NCBI GenBank assembly: GCA_018716505.1
Contig: DVJW01000101.1
Coordinates: forward strand, 1 to 40,053
Reading direction: 5' to 3'
DNA length: 40,053 bases
From: Candidatus Faecaligallichristensenella faecipullorum
Lineage (GTDB): Bacteria; Bacillota; Clostridia; Christensenellales; Aristaeellaceae
Below the pieces are notes generated by a model that had not been told where the DNA came from, made no database searches, and was given only the letters and a program-made list of their open reading frames with translations. A program made the position numbers and the translations under genes. Of the stretch, positions 9,851-19,248 are shown in pieces; position 1 is the first letter of the stretch; each line of letters begins with the position of its first letter.

Positions 9851-10798
9851 ATGGGCGAAATGCTGGCGGTGGCGGCCGCGCTCATCCGGCGCGGAGACAG
9901 AATACTCGTGAGCCAACGGTTGACGGGCAAGCCCGATCCCTTAAAATGGGAATTTCCAGGCGGAAAGTTGGAACAGGGAGAATCACCCGAGGCCGCGCTG
10001 GAGCGCGAGCTTAGGGAAGAGTTGGGCATCGAAACCCGGACCGGGCGCTTGGTGAAGGCCTTGCGCAAACAAAGCGGCGAGCAGGATATTCTGCTGTTGT
10101 TCTATGAGAGCCGTCTGCTGAAGGGCGCACCCGAGCCGCTTCAGAGTGCGGGCCTGAGATGGGAGACGCCCGGACAGCTGCTGGAAATGGATTTGGCGGA
10201 CGCCGACCGCAGCGTTGCGCAGGCATTGGCACGGGAGGAGCATATGGAAAAGACGGGAATCTGGTTCATAACCGGAGGGGCGCGCAGCGGCAAGAGCAGT
10301 TATGCCGAACAGATTGCGCGCGGATTTGGTGACAATGTGCTCTACATCGCCACGGCCCGGGCCTTTGACGATGAAATGCGCGAGCGCATCAAAAAGCATC
10401 GGGCCCAGCGCCCCTCGGCCTGGCCCACCTATGAGGGAATAAACGGCTTTAAAGAAGCCGTGGCCGGGCGCAGCGGCGCGGTGCTGCTGGATTGCGTGAC
10501 CATCTTGATTACCAATATCATGATGGATTCGGGCGCGGATTGGGATCATCCGACCCCTGAGGATATTGAAAACGCCGAACGCACCGCCCGGAAATCGCTG
10601 GACGAGCTGCTGGACGCGGCCAAGGCCCAGGGATTGACCTTGATTTTGGTGAGCAATGAGTTGGGCATGGGATTGGTCCCGGTGTATGCCTTTGGCCGGG
10701 CCTTTCGGGACGTGGCCGGGCGGATTAACCAATATCTGGCGGGCCGGGCCGACCATGCGGTATTTATGGTGTCCGGGTTGCCCATTGAGCTCAAGTAA
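9851..10798 (+). CDS. Nudix (MutT-like) hydrolase fused to adenosylcobinamide kinase/guanylyltransferase (CobU/CobP)
   Basis: Residues ~1-130: complete Nudix box GGKLEQGESPEAALERELREELGI. Residues ~135-315: CobU P-loop FITGGARSGKSSYAE, LLDCVTILITNIM, VSNELGMGLVPVYAFGRAFRDVAGRINQYLA. Confidence 0.9.
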   Translation: MGEMLAVAAALIRRGDRILVSQRLTGKPDPLKWEFPGGKLEQGESPEAALERELREELGIETRTGRLVKALRKQSGEQDILLLFYESRLLKGAPEPLQSAGLRWETPGQLLEMDLADADRSVAQALAREEHMEKTGIWFITGGARSGKSSYAEQIARGFGDNVLYIATARAFDDEMRERIKKHRAQRPSAWPTYEGINGFKEAVAGRSGAVLLDCVTILITNIMMDSGADWDHPTPEDIENAERTARKSLDELLDAAKAQGLTLILVSNELGMGLVPVYAFGRAFRDVAGRINQYLAGRADHAVFMVSGLPIELK

Positions 10799-10810
10799 CG
10801 GAGGGATTCG

Positions 10811-11575
10811 ATGAATCGCTATTTGCGCAGGCTGATCTATGATTTTCAGTTCATGACCCGGATCCCCATCAATATCAGCGTGCCCCTGGAAGAGGATGAT
10901 CCGGCCGAAGCCATGATCTTTTTTCCGGTGGTGGCGCTGGCGATCGGCGGGTTGAGCCTGGGCGTCGCGGCGTTGGTGAATGCGCTGACCGAAAACGCCC
11001 TGGTTGCCGCCCTGGGCGCGGTGGCCATGAGCGCGTATGTGTCCGGCGGGCTGCATCTGGATGGATTGTCGGATGTGTGCGACGGCCTGTTCAGCGGGCG
11101 TGACAGGGAGCGCGTGTTGGAAATCATGCACGACAGCCGCATGGGCACCTTTGGAGGCGTGGGCCTGTTCTTTGCGCTCAGCGCAAAGATGGTATTTTTG
11201 AGCGCGGTGTTCAACCGGGATTTGACCACCGGGCTGATGGCCGCGCTGGCGGCGCCGCTGGCGGGCCGTGCGGGCATATTGATGATTTCAAAAATCGGGA
11301 AGTCTGCCCGTGCGGGCATGGGGCGCTGCTATGTGGAGGGTATGAACGCGAGAATCCTTTCGGTGGGCCTGCTCCTCACCTTGCTGTTTACCCTGCCGGC
11401 GTTGAAATTGCACGCCCTGGCCGCGATTTTGATTCCGGCTGTCCTGGCGCTTTTGCTCAATGTTTTGTTCAACAAGCGGCTGGGCGGCATCACCGGCGAC
11501 TGCCTGGGTTGCACCAGCGAACTCAGCGAAATTTGCTTCTTATTCTATATGGCGCTGAAATGGGTGGTGATTTAG
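10811..11575 (+). CDS. cobS: Adenosylcobinamide-GDP ribazoletransferase (cobalamin synthase)
   Basis: FQFMTRIPI, GGLHLDGLSDVCDGLFSGRDRERVLEIMHDSRMGTFG, NKRLGGITGDCLGCTSELSEICFL. Confidence 0.95.
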   Translation: MNRYLRRLIYDFQFMTRIPINISVPLEEDDPAEAMIFFPVVALAIGGLSLGVAALVNALTENALVAALGAVAMSAYVSGGLHLDGLSDVCDGLFSGRDRERVLEIMHDSRMGTFGGVGLFFALSAKMVFLSAVFNRDLTTGLMAALAAPLAGRAGILMISKIGKSARAGMGRCYVEGMNARILSVGLLLTLLFTLPALKLHALAAILIPAVLALLLNVLFNKRLGGITGDCLGCTSELSEICFLFYMALKWVVI

Positions 11576-12154
11576 GTGAGCAGGCTCCTGAAGCTGACTT
11601 TGGTGCGCCACGGAAAAACCGAACTCAATCAGCCCGGAATTTATTATGGGCACACGGACTTATCCATGGATGAGGAGGGTGTGCAGCAGATTCGGGCCTT
11701 GGCCCGGCGCCTTTCGGGCGAGCCCGAGGCGGTCTATTCCTCCGATCTTTCCCGCTGCATTGAGACCAGCCGCCTGCTTTGGCCGGATCAGCACCCCATC
11801 GCCATGCCGGCGCTTCGGGAGATCAGCTTTGGAAAGTGGGAAGGCATGCACTATACCCAAGCCCAGCGGCTCTTTCCCGAAGGCTGGCAACGCTTTTGTG
11901 CGGGCGGCGCGCCCGAGGGTGGCGAGGACGCCAGCACCTTTTATAACCGGGTGACCGGCGGACTCCAGGAAATTTTGGGGCGGCACGAATCCGGCCAAAT
12001 TGCCATCGTCAGCCATCAAGGCTGCATTCGGGCCATGTTGGCGCATCTCTTGGGCATGGGAAGTGAGCAGGTCTGGCGCTTTAAAATTCCGCCCGCCGGA
12101 ATGGCCACGGTGGAGATTGTGGACGGTTACGCGGTGTTGACCCAGATGGGTTAA
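11576..12154 (+). CDS. cobC: Histidine phosphatase, probable alpha-ribazole phosphatase
   Basis: GTG start abutting the cobS stop; LVRHGKTELN, VYSSDLSRCIETS, SFGKWEGMHY, IVSHQGCIRAMLAHLL. CobC assignment supported by position next to cobU/cobS. Confidence 0.83.
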   Translation: MSRLLKLTLVRHGKTELNQPGIYYGHTDLSMDEEGVQQIRALARRLSGEPEAVYSSDLSRCIETSRLLWPDQHPIAMPALREISFGKWEGMHYTQAQRLFPEGWQRFCAGGAPEGGEDASTFYNRVTGGLQEILGRHESGQIAIVSHQGCIRAMLAHLLGMGSEQVWRFKIPPAGMATVEIVDGYAVLTQMG

Positions 12155-12292
12155 GGGCGGTTTCATGAAAGTTCGAAACAGAAAATAAGACAATTGGACA
12201 GGAAAAGTGTATAATGTGAACGTCTGGACTTTCGTTTCGTCTCAATAGGGCGTATAATGGAACCATTGAGGGAAAGAAAGGAGGTTGTCCCC

Positions 12293-12811
12293 ATGCCGTG
12301 GGATCAATTCGCTCAGATGATCATGGAAGATCTGCCGGCCATATTGTGTCTGATTATCGGCTTTGGGCTGGTGGTGGTGGAAATGTATGTGCCGGGTTTC
12401 GGGCTTCCGGGCATTTCGGGCCTAGTCCTGTTGGCGATAGGCGTTTATTTGAAGGCGGATAATGCCTCGGAGGCGTTGGTCATCATCATCGTGACCATTG
12501 CGCTTTTGTGTGTGGCCCTGTCCATTTCCATCCATTCAGCCTCAAAAGGGCGGCTGGCCAAATCCAAGCTGGTGCTGCACGAGGTGGCCACCCATGCGGA
12601 ATCGCTGAATGAAACGGATATGAGTTTTTTCGTGGGTAAGGATGGCGTGACCAAGACCGTGCTCAGGCCGGCAGGCATCGGCGAGTTCGAGGGTGTAAAG
12701 CTCAATATCGTCAGCGACGGAGAGTTTATTCCCGCGGGCGCGAAGGTTCATGTGGAACGGGTAGAAGGAAATCGTATCGTGGTTCGCGAAATTGAAAGCG
12801 CTGAAACCTGA
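12293..12811 (+). CDS. NfeD-family membrane protein
   Basis: Hydrophobic N-terminus, EMYVPGFGLPGISGLVLLAIGVYL, C-terminal OB-like part (KDGVTKTVLRPAGIGEFEGVKLNIVSDGEFIPAGAKVHVERVEGNRIVVREI); SD aaaggagg before ATG 12293. Confidence 0.9.
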   Translation: MPWDQFAQMIMEDLPAILCLIIGFGLVVVEMYVPGFGLPGISGLVLLAIGVYLKADNASEALVIIIVTIALLCVALSISIHSASKGRLAKSKLVLHEVATHAESLNETDMSFFVGKDGVTKTVLRPAGIGEFEGVKLNIVSDGEFIPAGAKVHVERVEGNRIVVREIESAET

Positions 12812-12844
12812 TGGACTGGAGAGAAATAAAGAAGGGGAGAGCCT

Positions 12845-13846
12845 ATGGAATCGTTTTGGGTTGGAGTTTTGATTGTAGTTGCCTTTATTGTGGTGCTGTT
12901 GGTGTTCTTCAATCTGTTCCCGTTGGGCCTGTGGATATCGGCCACTGCCTCAGGCGTCAAGGTGAATATCTCCACCTTGATCGGTATGCGCTTCCGGCGG
13001 ATCAATCCGGCCAAGATTGTGAAGGCCTATATCAAGGCCACCAAGGCCGGCTTGGACGTGGATATGAACGAAATGGAAGCCCATTTCCTGGCCGGTGGTA
13101 ACGTGGACCGGGTGATCGACGCGCTGATTACCTCTCAGTCCGCGGCCATTCCGCTGGAATTTGAACAGTGCCGCGCCATCGACCTGGCGGGCCGGGACGT
13201 GCTTCAGGCCGTCAAGATGAGTGTCAATCCCAAGGTCATTGAGACGCCGGTGGTGGCCGCCATCGCCAAGGATGGCATCGAGCTTCGCGCCAAGGCGCGG
13301 GTCACGGTTCGGGCCAATATTTCCCGATTGGTGGGCGGCGCAGGTGAGGAAACCATTATCGCCCGCGTGGGTGAGGGCATTGTAACCACCGTGGGCTCCG
13401 CGGATACCCACAAACAGGTTCTGGAAAACCCGGATTTGATCAGCCGTACGGTGCTGAGCAAGGGCTTGGACGCGGGCACAGCCTTTGAGATTTTGTCCAT
13501 CGATATCGCGGATGTGGACGTGGGCCGCAACGTGGGCGCTCAGCTTCAGATGGATCAGGCGGAAGCCGACCGGCGCATTGCCCAGGCCAAGGCCGAAGAG
13601 CGCCGCGCCATGGCTGTGGCCCATGAGCAGGAAATGTTAGCCTCGGTTCAGGAAATGCGCGCCAAGGTTGTGGAGGCCGAGGCCCAGGTACCGCTGGCCA
13701 TGGCGGCTGCGCTGCGCGAGGGCAAACTGGGCGTGATGGATTATTATCAGATGCAGAACGTCATTTCGGACACCGAAATGCGCAAATCCATCGCGGGAAC
13801 CGATTCGCCCTTGGTGGACGGCGGGGAGAATAAACCGGTTAAGTAA
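12845..13846 (+). CDS. floA: Flotillin-like protein FloA (YqfA/YdfA family)
   Basis: [102 protein letters not shown]. Confidence 0.95.
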   Translation: MESFWVGVLIVVAFIVVLLVFFNLFPLGLWISATASGVKVNISTLIGMRFRRINPAKIVKAYIKATKAGLDVDMNEMEAHFLAGGNVDRVIDALITSQSAAIPLEFEQCRAIDLAGRDVLQAVKMSVNPKVIETPVVAAIAKDGIELRAKARVTVRANISRLVGGAGEETIIARVGEGIVTTVGSADTHKQVLENPDLISRTVLSKGLDAGTAFEILSIDIADVDVGRNVGAQLQMDQAEADRRIAQAKAEERRAMAVAHEQEMLASVQEMRAKVVEAEAQVPLAMAAALREGKLGVMDYYQMQNVISDTEMRKSIAGTDSPLVDGGENKPVK

Positions 13847-13928
13847 TTCATGAAAGCCAACGTCCGGGTCTGATGAAGGCCCGGACGCGCCACCTTAAAC
13901 GCTGCCCAAGGGAAGGGAGGCGATAATC

Positions 13929-14486
13929 TTGGATTTTATTGCGCTGTTAATCATCGGGTATGTGATATATGGAGTCTATAAGAACTATCAAAAACAAAAG
14001 AAAAAACGCCCCGGAGCGGCGGAGGGAACACAGAAGGCAGCCGGGAAAAACATGACGTCCCCCAAAGCGCCGTCTCCGCCAGCGGCCAGCGAATCATTGG
14101 AGGAGCTGACCGAAGAAGTGGCGGAAGCGCTGTTCCAGGATGAGCGCATGAAGCAGCAGCCCCAGGCCGCGGCCCTGGAGGAAGGGAATAGCCGGGTGGA
14201 TGCCGAAGGCTGTGTGGGCGGATCGCTGGACCATGGGGAGGAACACGATCTGGACACCCATAGCAACCGCTCCATCAGGCCAGAGCTTCCCACGGTTAAG
14301 GTTTCTCTTGTGGATGCCGGTGAAGTTCGGATGCGGAATAAAAAGGAAGTCAAGCCGCAGGCCGTGCAGCAGCCGCGCCTCCATTCCGGTTTGAGCGCCG
14401 CTCAGCTTCGCCAGGCGGTGGTCATGTCGGAAATATTGGATAAGCCGGTGGCCATGCGCCGCGGAAGGAGGTATGGTGTCCGTTGA
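13929..14486 (+). CDS. Hypothetical protein with N-terminal membrane anchor
   Basis: FIALLIIGYVIYGVYKNYQKQKKKR then a polar low-complexity region; ends 1 nt into the LytTR regulator gene. Confidence 0.75.
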   Translation: MDFIALLIIGYVIYGVYKNYQKQKKKRPGAAEGTQKAAGKNMTSPKAPSPPAASESLEELTEEVAEALFQDERMKQQPQAAALEEGNSRVDAEGCVGGSLDHGEEHDLDTHSNRSIRPELPTVKVSLVDAGEVRMRNKKEVKPQAVQQPRLHSGLSAAQLRQAVVMSEILDKPVAMRRGRRYGVR

Positions 14487-15229
14487 TGCCCATCAAAATT
14501 GTAATCGCGGATGATGACAGCGGCATGCGGCTGGTTATGCGCAAGATTATTTCCAAGGTCAGCGATTATCAGCTGGCAGGCGAAGCCGAAAACGGGCGTG
14601 AGCTGTTGGAATTGGTGGAGACTCAGCAGCCTCAAGTGGTGCTCATGGATGTGGAAATGCCGGAGATGAGCGGGGTGGAATGCGCCCGGATTATTCAGGA
14701 TACCAACCCGCGCATCGTGCTCATCTTTGCCACCGCCCACGAGGAGTACATGGGTGACGCCTTCTCGGTCTATGCCTTTGACTATCTGCTCAAGCCCTTT
14801 AAGGTGGAACGCGCCTTGCGCACGCTGGAATTGGTGCGCCAAAGGCTGACCGCGCCGCAGCCCCAGCCCATGCCCGCGGTGGAGCGGCCATCAGCCCCGC
14901 CCGCACGCCTGATGCTGAAGCATCGCGAAGGCGTGAGTTTTGTGGATATGAACTCCATTTTGCTGGTTCAAAGGGAGGAGCGCTCCACGGTACTCTACCT
15001 GACCGGAGACGCGAAATATGTGACCAGCGAGCCCTTGGGCGATTTGGAAGAGCGGCTGCCCAGCAGCATGTTTTTTCGCAGCCATAAATCCTATATTGTC
15101 AATATTAACCATATTGACAGCGTTACGCCCTATGGGCGATGGACCTATGTCATCACCCTGAACGGCACCAGCCACGATGCGCTTATCACCCATGAGAAGT
15201 TTGAAGAGCTGCAAAAAATGTTTTCGTAA
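14486..15229 (+). CDS. LytTR-family response regulator
   Basis: Receiver domain (IVIADDDSGMRLVMRKI, VVLMDVEMPEMSGVE, YLLKPFKVERAL) plus LytTR domain (FFRSHKSYIVNINHIDSVTPYGR). ATG overlaps the upstream TGA. Confidence 0.93.
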   Translation: MPIKIVIADDDSGMRLVMRKIISKVSDYQLAGEAENGRELLELVETQQPQVVLMDVEMPEMSGVECARIIQDTNPRIVLIFATAHEEYMGDAFSVYAFDYLLKPFKVERALRTLELVRQRLTAPQPQPMPAVERPSAPPARLMLKHREGVSFVDMNSILLVQREERSTVLYLTGDAKYVTSEPLGDLEERLPSSMFFRSHKSYIVNINHIDSVTPYGRWTYVITLNGTSHDALITHEKFEELQKMFS

Positions 15230-15369
15230 TCGGACGGTATAATCGAAGATTTTGCAGTTCGCGGTCGGCGAAGCCGACTTGGAAGCCTAAAAGGCTTCCA
15301 AACTTGCTACGTACATGCCGCCGCTGCGGATTAAATATGAAGGGACCCCGCCCCTTTTTGACAGTCTGT

Positions 15370-15401
15370 GAAGCCATTGCTAAAAAATGGCTTCTTTTTT
15401 T
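15370..15401 (+). terminator. Rho-independent terminator
   Basis: gaagccattgctaaaaaatggcttcttttttt. Confidence 0.8.
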
Positions 15402-15562
15402 GAACCAAACCATGGGGATACCACGTCTAAAGAATGTTGAGCATTGATAACGGAAACGTCCATAAATGAAACGGGATTTGTTCGGAAAAAAACATATGTA
15501 TGCTGGAATGAAGGGATTTTTTACGCTATAATAGTAGAATCAGTTGAAAATGGAATCGGAGC

Positions 15563-16213
15563 GTGAAAAACGTGGCCAACTCAGGAAAGGTGTCCGGTGC
15601 GGTGGTGCGGAGGTTGCCGGGCTATTATAGATATTTATGCGATCTGGAGCGGGATGGACTGGTTAGAATTTCTTCCCAGGAGCTGGGCAGCCGAATGGGT
15701 TTAACAGCTTCGCAGATTCGCCAGGACATAAATTGCTTCGGAGGATTTGGACAACAGGGATATGGGTATAATGTAAGTGAGCTCAGGAAGCGAATCGGGG
15801 AAATTCTTGGGCTGGACGAGCAATACAGCATGGTTGTGGTGGGCGCCGGCAATATCGGCCAGGGCCTCGCCAAATACTCGGGCTTTCGGCGGCAGGGCTT
15901 TGTGGTAAAGGCCATGTTTGACCGTCATCCGGAACATATCGGCGCCCAGGCCGACGATGTGGCGGTATTGCCGGTGGAAGAGCTGGAAGAATATGTTCGC
16001 GAAAACCAGATTGCCATCGGCGTCATCACCACCCCGGCGGCCAGCGCCCAACAGATCTGCGATGTATTGGTCAAAGGCGGCGTCAGGGCGATTTGGAATT
16101 TTGCTTCGGTGGATCTGAATGTGCCGGAGGGCATCGCGCTGCAAAATGTGCATCTTTCGGACACGTTGATGGTATTGTCCTACCATATGCGCAACCAGAG
16201 GCCCAAGGACTAA
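15563..16213 (+). CDS. rex: Redox-sensing transcriptional repressor Rex
   Basis: RLPGYYRYLCDLERDGLVRISSQELGSRMGLTASQIRQDINCFGGFGQQGYGYNVSELRKRIGEILG; Rossmann motif VVVGAGNIGQGLAKY. Confidence 0.96.
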   Translation: MKNVANSGKVSGAVVRRLPGYYRYLCDLERDGLVRISSQELGSRMGLTASQIRQDINCFGGFGQQGYGYNVSELRKRIGEILGLDEQYSMVVVGAGNIGQGLAKYSGFRRQGFVVKAMFDRHPEHIGAQADDVAVLPVEELEEYVRENQIAIGVITTPAASAQQICDVLVKGGVRAIWNFASVDLNVPEGIALQNVHLSDTLMVLSYHMRNQRPKD

Positions 16214-16237
16214 GGGACGATTTGGGGGAGAAGGCAA

Positions 16238-17773
16238 ATGCAGGATAAAAAGAAAAAGGGCGCACCCAAAAAGATTACCACTCCGCCTTCCGGAAAGGCC
16301 AGGGGAACGACGCGTCATTCAAGATCTCCATATGTCAAGGCGCAGCGCGCGCAAAACGCATCGGCCAAGGGCTCGGCCAAAAAGACCAGGAAAAACGATT
16401 GGTGGGCTGCCCCGGTCTCGGCGTTGATGATTTTAATTCTGGCTTCCGTGGCCTATTTCGGGCTTTCGGAGCTTAAAAACTATATGAACTTTAATCGGAT
16501 GCGCAGCATCGTGGATGATCAGCGCTTTTATTCCGGGATTACGGTGGAGGGAACGGATGTTTCCCAGATGACCTTGGATCAGGCGCTTTCTCTCTGGGCG
16601 GAGCGCGAGGAAGAGGTTAAGTCGCGCATGAATTTGACCTTGCAGTATGAGGGCCAGAGTTGGACTTTAACCAACGAACAGATTGGCTATTACAGCAATT
16701 ATGAGCAGGTGCTCAATAATGCCTATGCCATGGGCAGAAGCGGAAGCCTGGAAGAGCGCTATGCCGAGATCAACAATTTGGCCAACAATCCCCAAAGCCT
16801 GAGCATTGAGCGGGGCTACGACGAGGAAAAGCTCAGGCAGCAGTTGGAAGAGGTGGCAAGCCAGGTATCCCAGGAAGGCAGCAATGCCACTGTGGCCTCC
16901 TTTGACAGCGACACCGGAGAGTTTACCTTTAAAGAGGGCGTCACCGGGCGCGTTGTGGACGTGGATCAGCTGTTCAGCCAGGCCCAACAGGCCCTGGCTT
17001 CGGGCAGCACTCAGTTGACCATTCAGACCCAGACCGTGGAACCCACGGTCACGGTGGCTCAGCTTGAACAGGAGTACGGCAAGATCACCACCGCCACCAC
17101 CAATGCGTCCAGCTCCAGCAGCAACCGGATCACCAACATCAAGCTGGCGCTCAAGGCCATGGACGGACTGCGGCTGGATCCCGGAGAGGAATTTTCCTTT
17201 AATGAGTTGCTGGGCGAGCGCACCAAGGAAAAGGGCTATAAAGAAGCCGGCGTGATCAACAACGGCATGATGGATCAGGGCATCGGCGGCGGTATTTGCC
17301 AGGTCTCCACCACGCTGTTCAATGCGGTGGCCAAGGCTGATTTGAAGATCACCGAGCGCCATCCCCATTCCAGACCCTCCACTTATGTGGATTTGGGCAA
17401 GGATGCGGCGGTTAACTGGCCCAACCAGGATTTCTGCTTTGTCAACAATACGGATGCGCCCATCTACATCAGGGCCAAATGGACCAGCGAGAAAAAGGTC
17501 AGCATATCCATCTACGGAAAGAAACTGGCCGATGGCATGACCATCAAGATTACCTCAAAACAGACCGCCACCGTAAATCCCGGCGATCCCAAGATCACCG
17601 TGGACAGCAGCCTGCCTGAGGGCACCCGCAAGGTGGTCAGCTCCGAACGCACCGGCTATAAGGCGACCACCTACAAAGTCTATTACGACAAGGATGGCAA
17701 TGAGATTAAGCGGGTTCAGCTCTGCAAGAGCAACTATCCGGCGGCCAAGGCAGTCATTAAAGTGGGAAAGTAG
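16238..17773 (+). CDS. VanW-family protein with N-terminal TM and putative peptidoglycan-binding-like domain
   Basis: VanW core: LKAMDGLRLDPGEEFSFNELLGERTKEKGYKEAGVINNGMMDQGIGGGICQVSTTLFNAVAKADLKITERHPHSRPSTYVDLGKDAAVNWPNQDFCFVNNTDAPIYI; later G5-like tail. Confidence 0.9.
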   Translation: MQDKKKKGAPKKITTPPSGKARGTTRHSRSPYVKAQRAQNASAKGSAKKTRKNDWWAAPVSALMILILASVAYFGLSELKNYMNFNRMRSIVDDQRFYSGITVEGTDVSQMTLDQALSLWAEREEEVKSRMNLTLQYEGQSWTLTNEQIGYYSNYEQVLNNAYAMGRSGSLEERYAEINNLANNPQSLSIERGYDEEKLRQQLEEVASQVSQEGSNATVASFDSDTGEFTFKEGVTGRVVDVDQLFSQAQQALASGSTQLTIQTQTVEPTVTVAQLEQEYGKITTATTNASSSSSNRITNIKLALKAMDGLRLDPGEEFSFNELLGERTKEKGYKEAGVINNGMMDQGIGGGICQVSTTLFNAVAKADLKITERHPHSRPSTYVDLGKDAAVNWPNQDFCFVNNTDAPIYIRAKWTSEKKVSISIYGKKLADGMTIKITSKQTATVNPGDPKITVDSSLPEGTRKVVSSERTGYKATTYKVYYDKDGNEIKRVQLCKSNYPAAKAVIKVGK

Positions 17774-17776
17774 CGT

Positions 17777-17818
17777 AAAAAAGAGACCGAAGTCTTTATG
17801 GGCTTCGGTCTCTTTTTT
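17777..17818. terminator. Bidirectional terminator between convergent VanW-family gene and gatB
   Basis: aaaaaagagaccgaag-tctttatggg-cttcggtctctttttt. Confidence 0.9.
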
Positions 17819-17832
17819 GAATATCGCTCTGA

Positions 17833-19248
17833 CTATTTGAGAGCCTCCCTGAGCAGCGCTTCAATTTTTACCGGGTTGCCCAGCCCGTTGGACCTGGCCA
17901 TGGCTTGGCCTATGAGCCCCTTGAGCGCAGCCTGCTTGCCACGCCGGTAGCTCTCCACCAGGGCGGTTGATTCCTCCAGCACCTGCCGCACAATGTCATC
18001 CAATGCGCGTTCATCGTTGATTTGCCAGAGACCCAGGCGATCCACTACCTGGCGCGGCGGCTGGCCGTCCTGCGAAATTTCCCGGAGCACCCGCTTGGCG
18101 GTGGAACTGTTGATCTCCTCCGCGGCCAACATATCCGCCAGCTGGGCCAGATCCCCGGCCTTCACCCGGATGGGTTCGGTTCCGGACAGGGGAAGCGCCT
18201 CGCTGATGAGCAGGTTGGCCATGATCCGGGGATGGGCGCAGCTTTTTGCGCCTTGTTCAAAATATTCAGCCAAACCGGCGTCCGCCGCAATGCGCCGGGC
18301 ATCCGCCGCGCTCAGCCCGTATTCTTTTACATATTGGCGTTCCCGGGCATCGGGCGAGGCGGGCAGAGTGGCGCGCAGCGCCTCAATTTCCTCGGAACCA
18401 AGCGCTATGGGCGGAAGATCCGGATCCGGGAAGTAGCGGTAGTCGTTGGCCTCTTCCTTGCCGCGCATGGAATAGGTCTTTCCGCTGGCCTGATCAAAGC
18501 GCCGGGTCTCCTGAACGATGCTTTGACCGGTCCGAACGGCCTCGACCTGCCGGGCAAATTCGTATTCGATGGCCCTGACCATCGATTGAAAGGAGTTGAG
18601 GTTTTTGATTTCGGTGCGCGTGCCCAGGCGGGTCTCGCCCACCGGACGGATGGACAGGTTGACGTCGCATCGGAGCGAGCCCTCGTTCATCCTGCAATCG
18701 GAAATCCCGGTGCTTAGAATAACCGTGCGCAGCTTTTGAAGATAAGCGCGCGCCTCCTCGGCCGAGCGCATATCCGGCTCGGAAACCACTTCGATCAGCG
18801 GAACGCCGCACCGGTTCAGGTCGATGAAGGTGCCCTTTTGTTCGTCGTGCACAAGCTTGCCCGCATCCTCCTCGATGTGAATCCGGGTGATGCCCACCTG
18901 TTTGGGGCCCGAGGCGGTTTCGATGGTCAGATAGCCGTGCTCGCAAAGGGGAAGGTCATACTGGCTGATCTGATACGCCTTGGGCAGGTCGGGATAAAAA
19001 TAGTTTTTGCGGTCCTGCCTGGAAAGGCGGGCGATTTGGCAATGGGTGGCCAGGCCGGCCTTCACCGCGTATTCCACCACTTTTTTGTTTAAAACCGGCA
19101 GCGCCCCCGGCAGGCCGGCGCAAACCGGACAGCATTGGGTATTGGGTTCGGCCCCGAAGCCGGTGGGGCAGGAGCAGAAAATCTTGGTTTCGGTTTTGAG
19201 CTCGATGTGGACTTCCAGCCCGATAATCATTTCGTATTCCGTGTTCAT
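17833..19248 (-). CDS. gatB: Asp-tRNA(Asn)/Glu-tRNA(Gln) amidotransferase subunit B
   Basis: MIIGLEVHIELKTETKIFCSCPTGFGAEPNTQCCPVCAGLPGALPVLN; GEEANDYRYFPDPDLPP; YqeY-like tail. Confidence 0.97.
   Translation of the reverse strand: MNTEYEMIIGLEVHIELKTETKIFCSCPTGFGAEPNTQCCPVCAGLPGALPVLNKKVVEYAVKAGLATHCQIARLSRQDRKNYFYPDLPKAYQISQYDLPLCEHGYLTIETASGPKQVGITRIHIEEDAGKLVHDEQKGTFIDLNRCGVPLIEVVSEPDMRSAEEARAYLQKLRTVILSTGISDCRMNEGSLRCDVNLSIRPVGETRLGTRTEIKNLNSFQSMVRAIEYEFARQVEAVRTGQSIVQETRRFDQASGKTYSMRGKEEANDYRYFPDPDLPPIALGSEEIEALRATLPASPDARERQYVKEYGLSAADARRIAADAGLAEYFEQGAKSCAHPRIMANLLISEALPLSGTEPIRVKAGDLAQLADMLAAEEINSSTAKRVLREISQDGQPPRQVVDRLGLWQINDERALDDIVRQVLEESTALVESYRRGKQAALKGLIGQAMARSNGLGNPVKIEALLREALK

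Noticed and set aside
9983-11131. 382-aa minus-strand ORF antisense to Nudix-CobU/cobS
   Set aside because: Shadow ORF; no domain and no SD, spans two clear plus-strand genes
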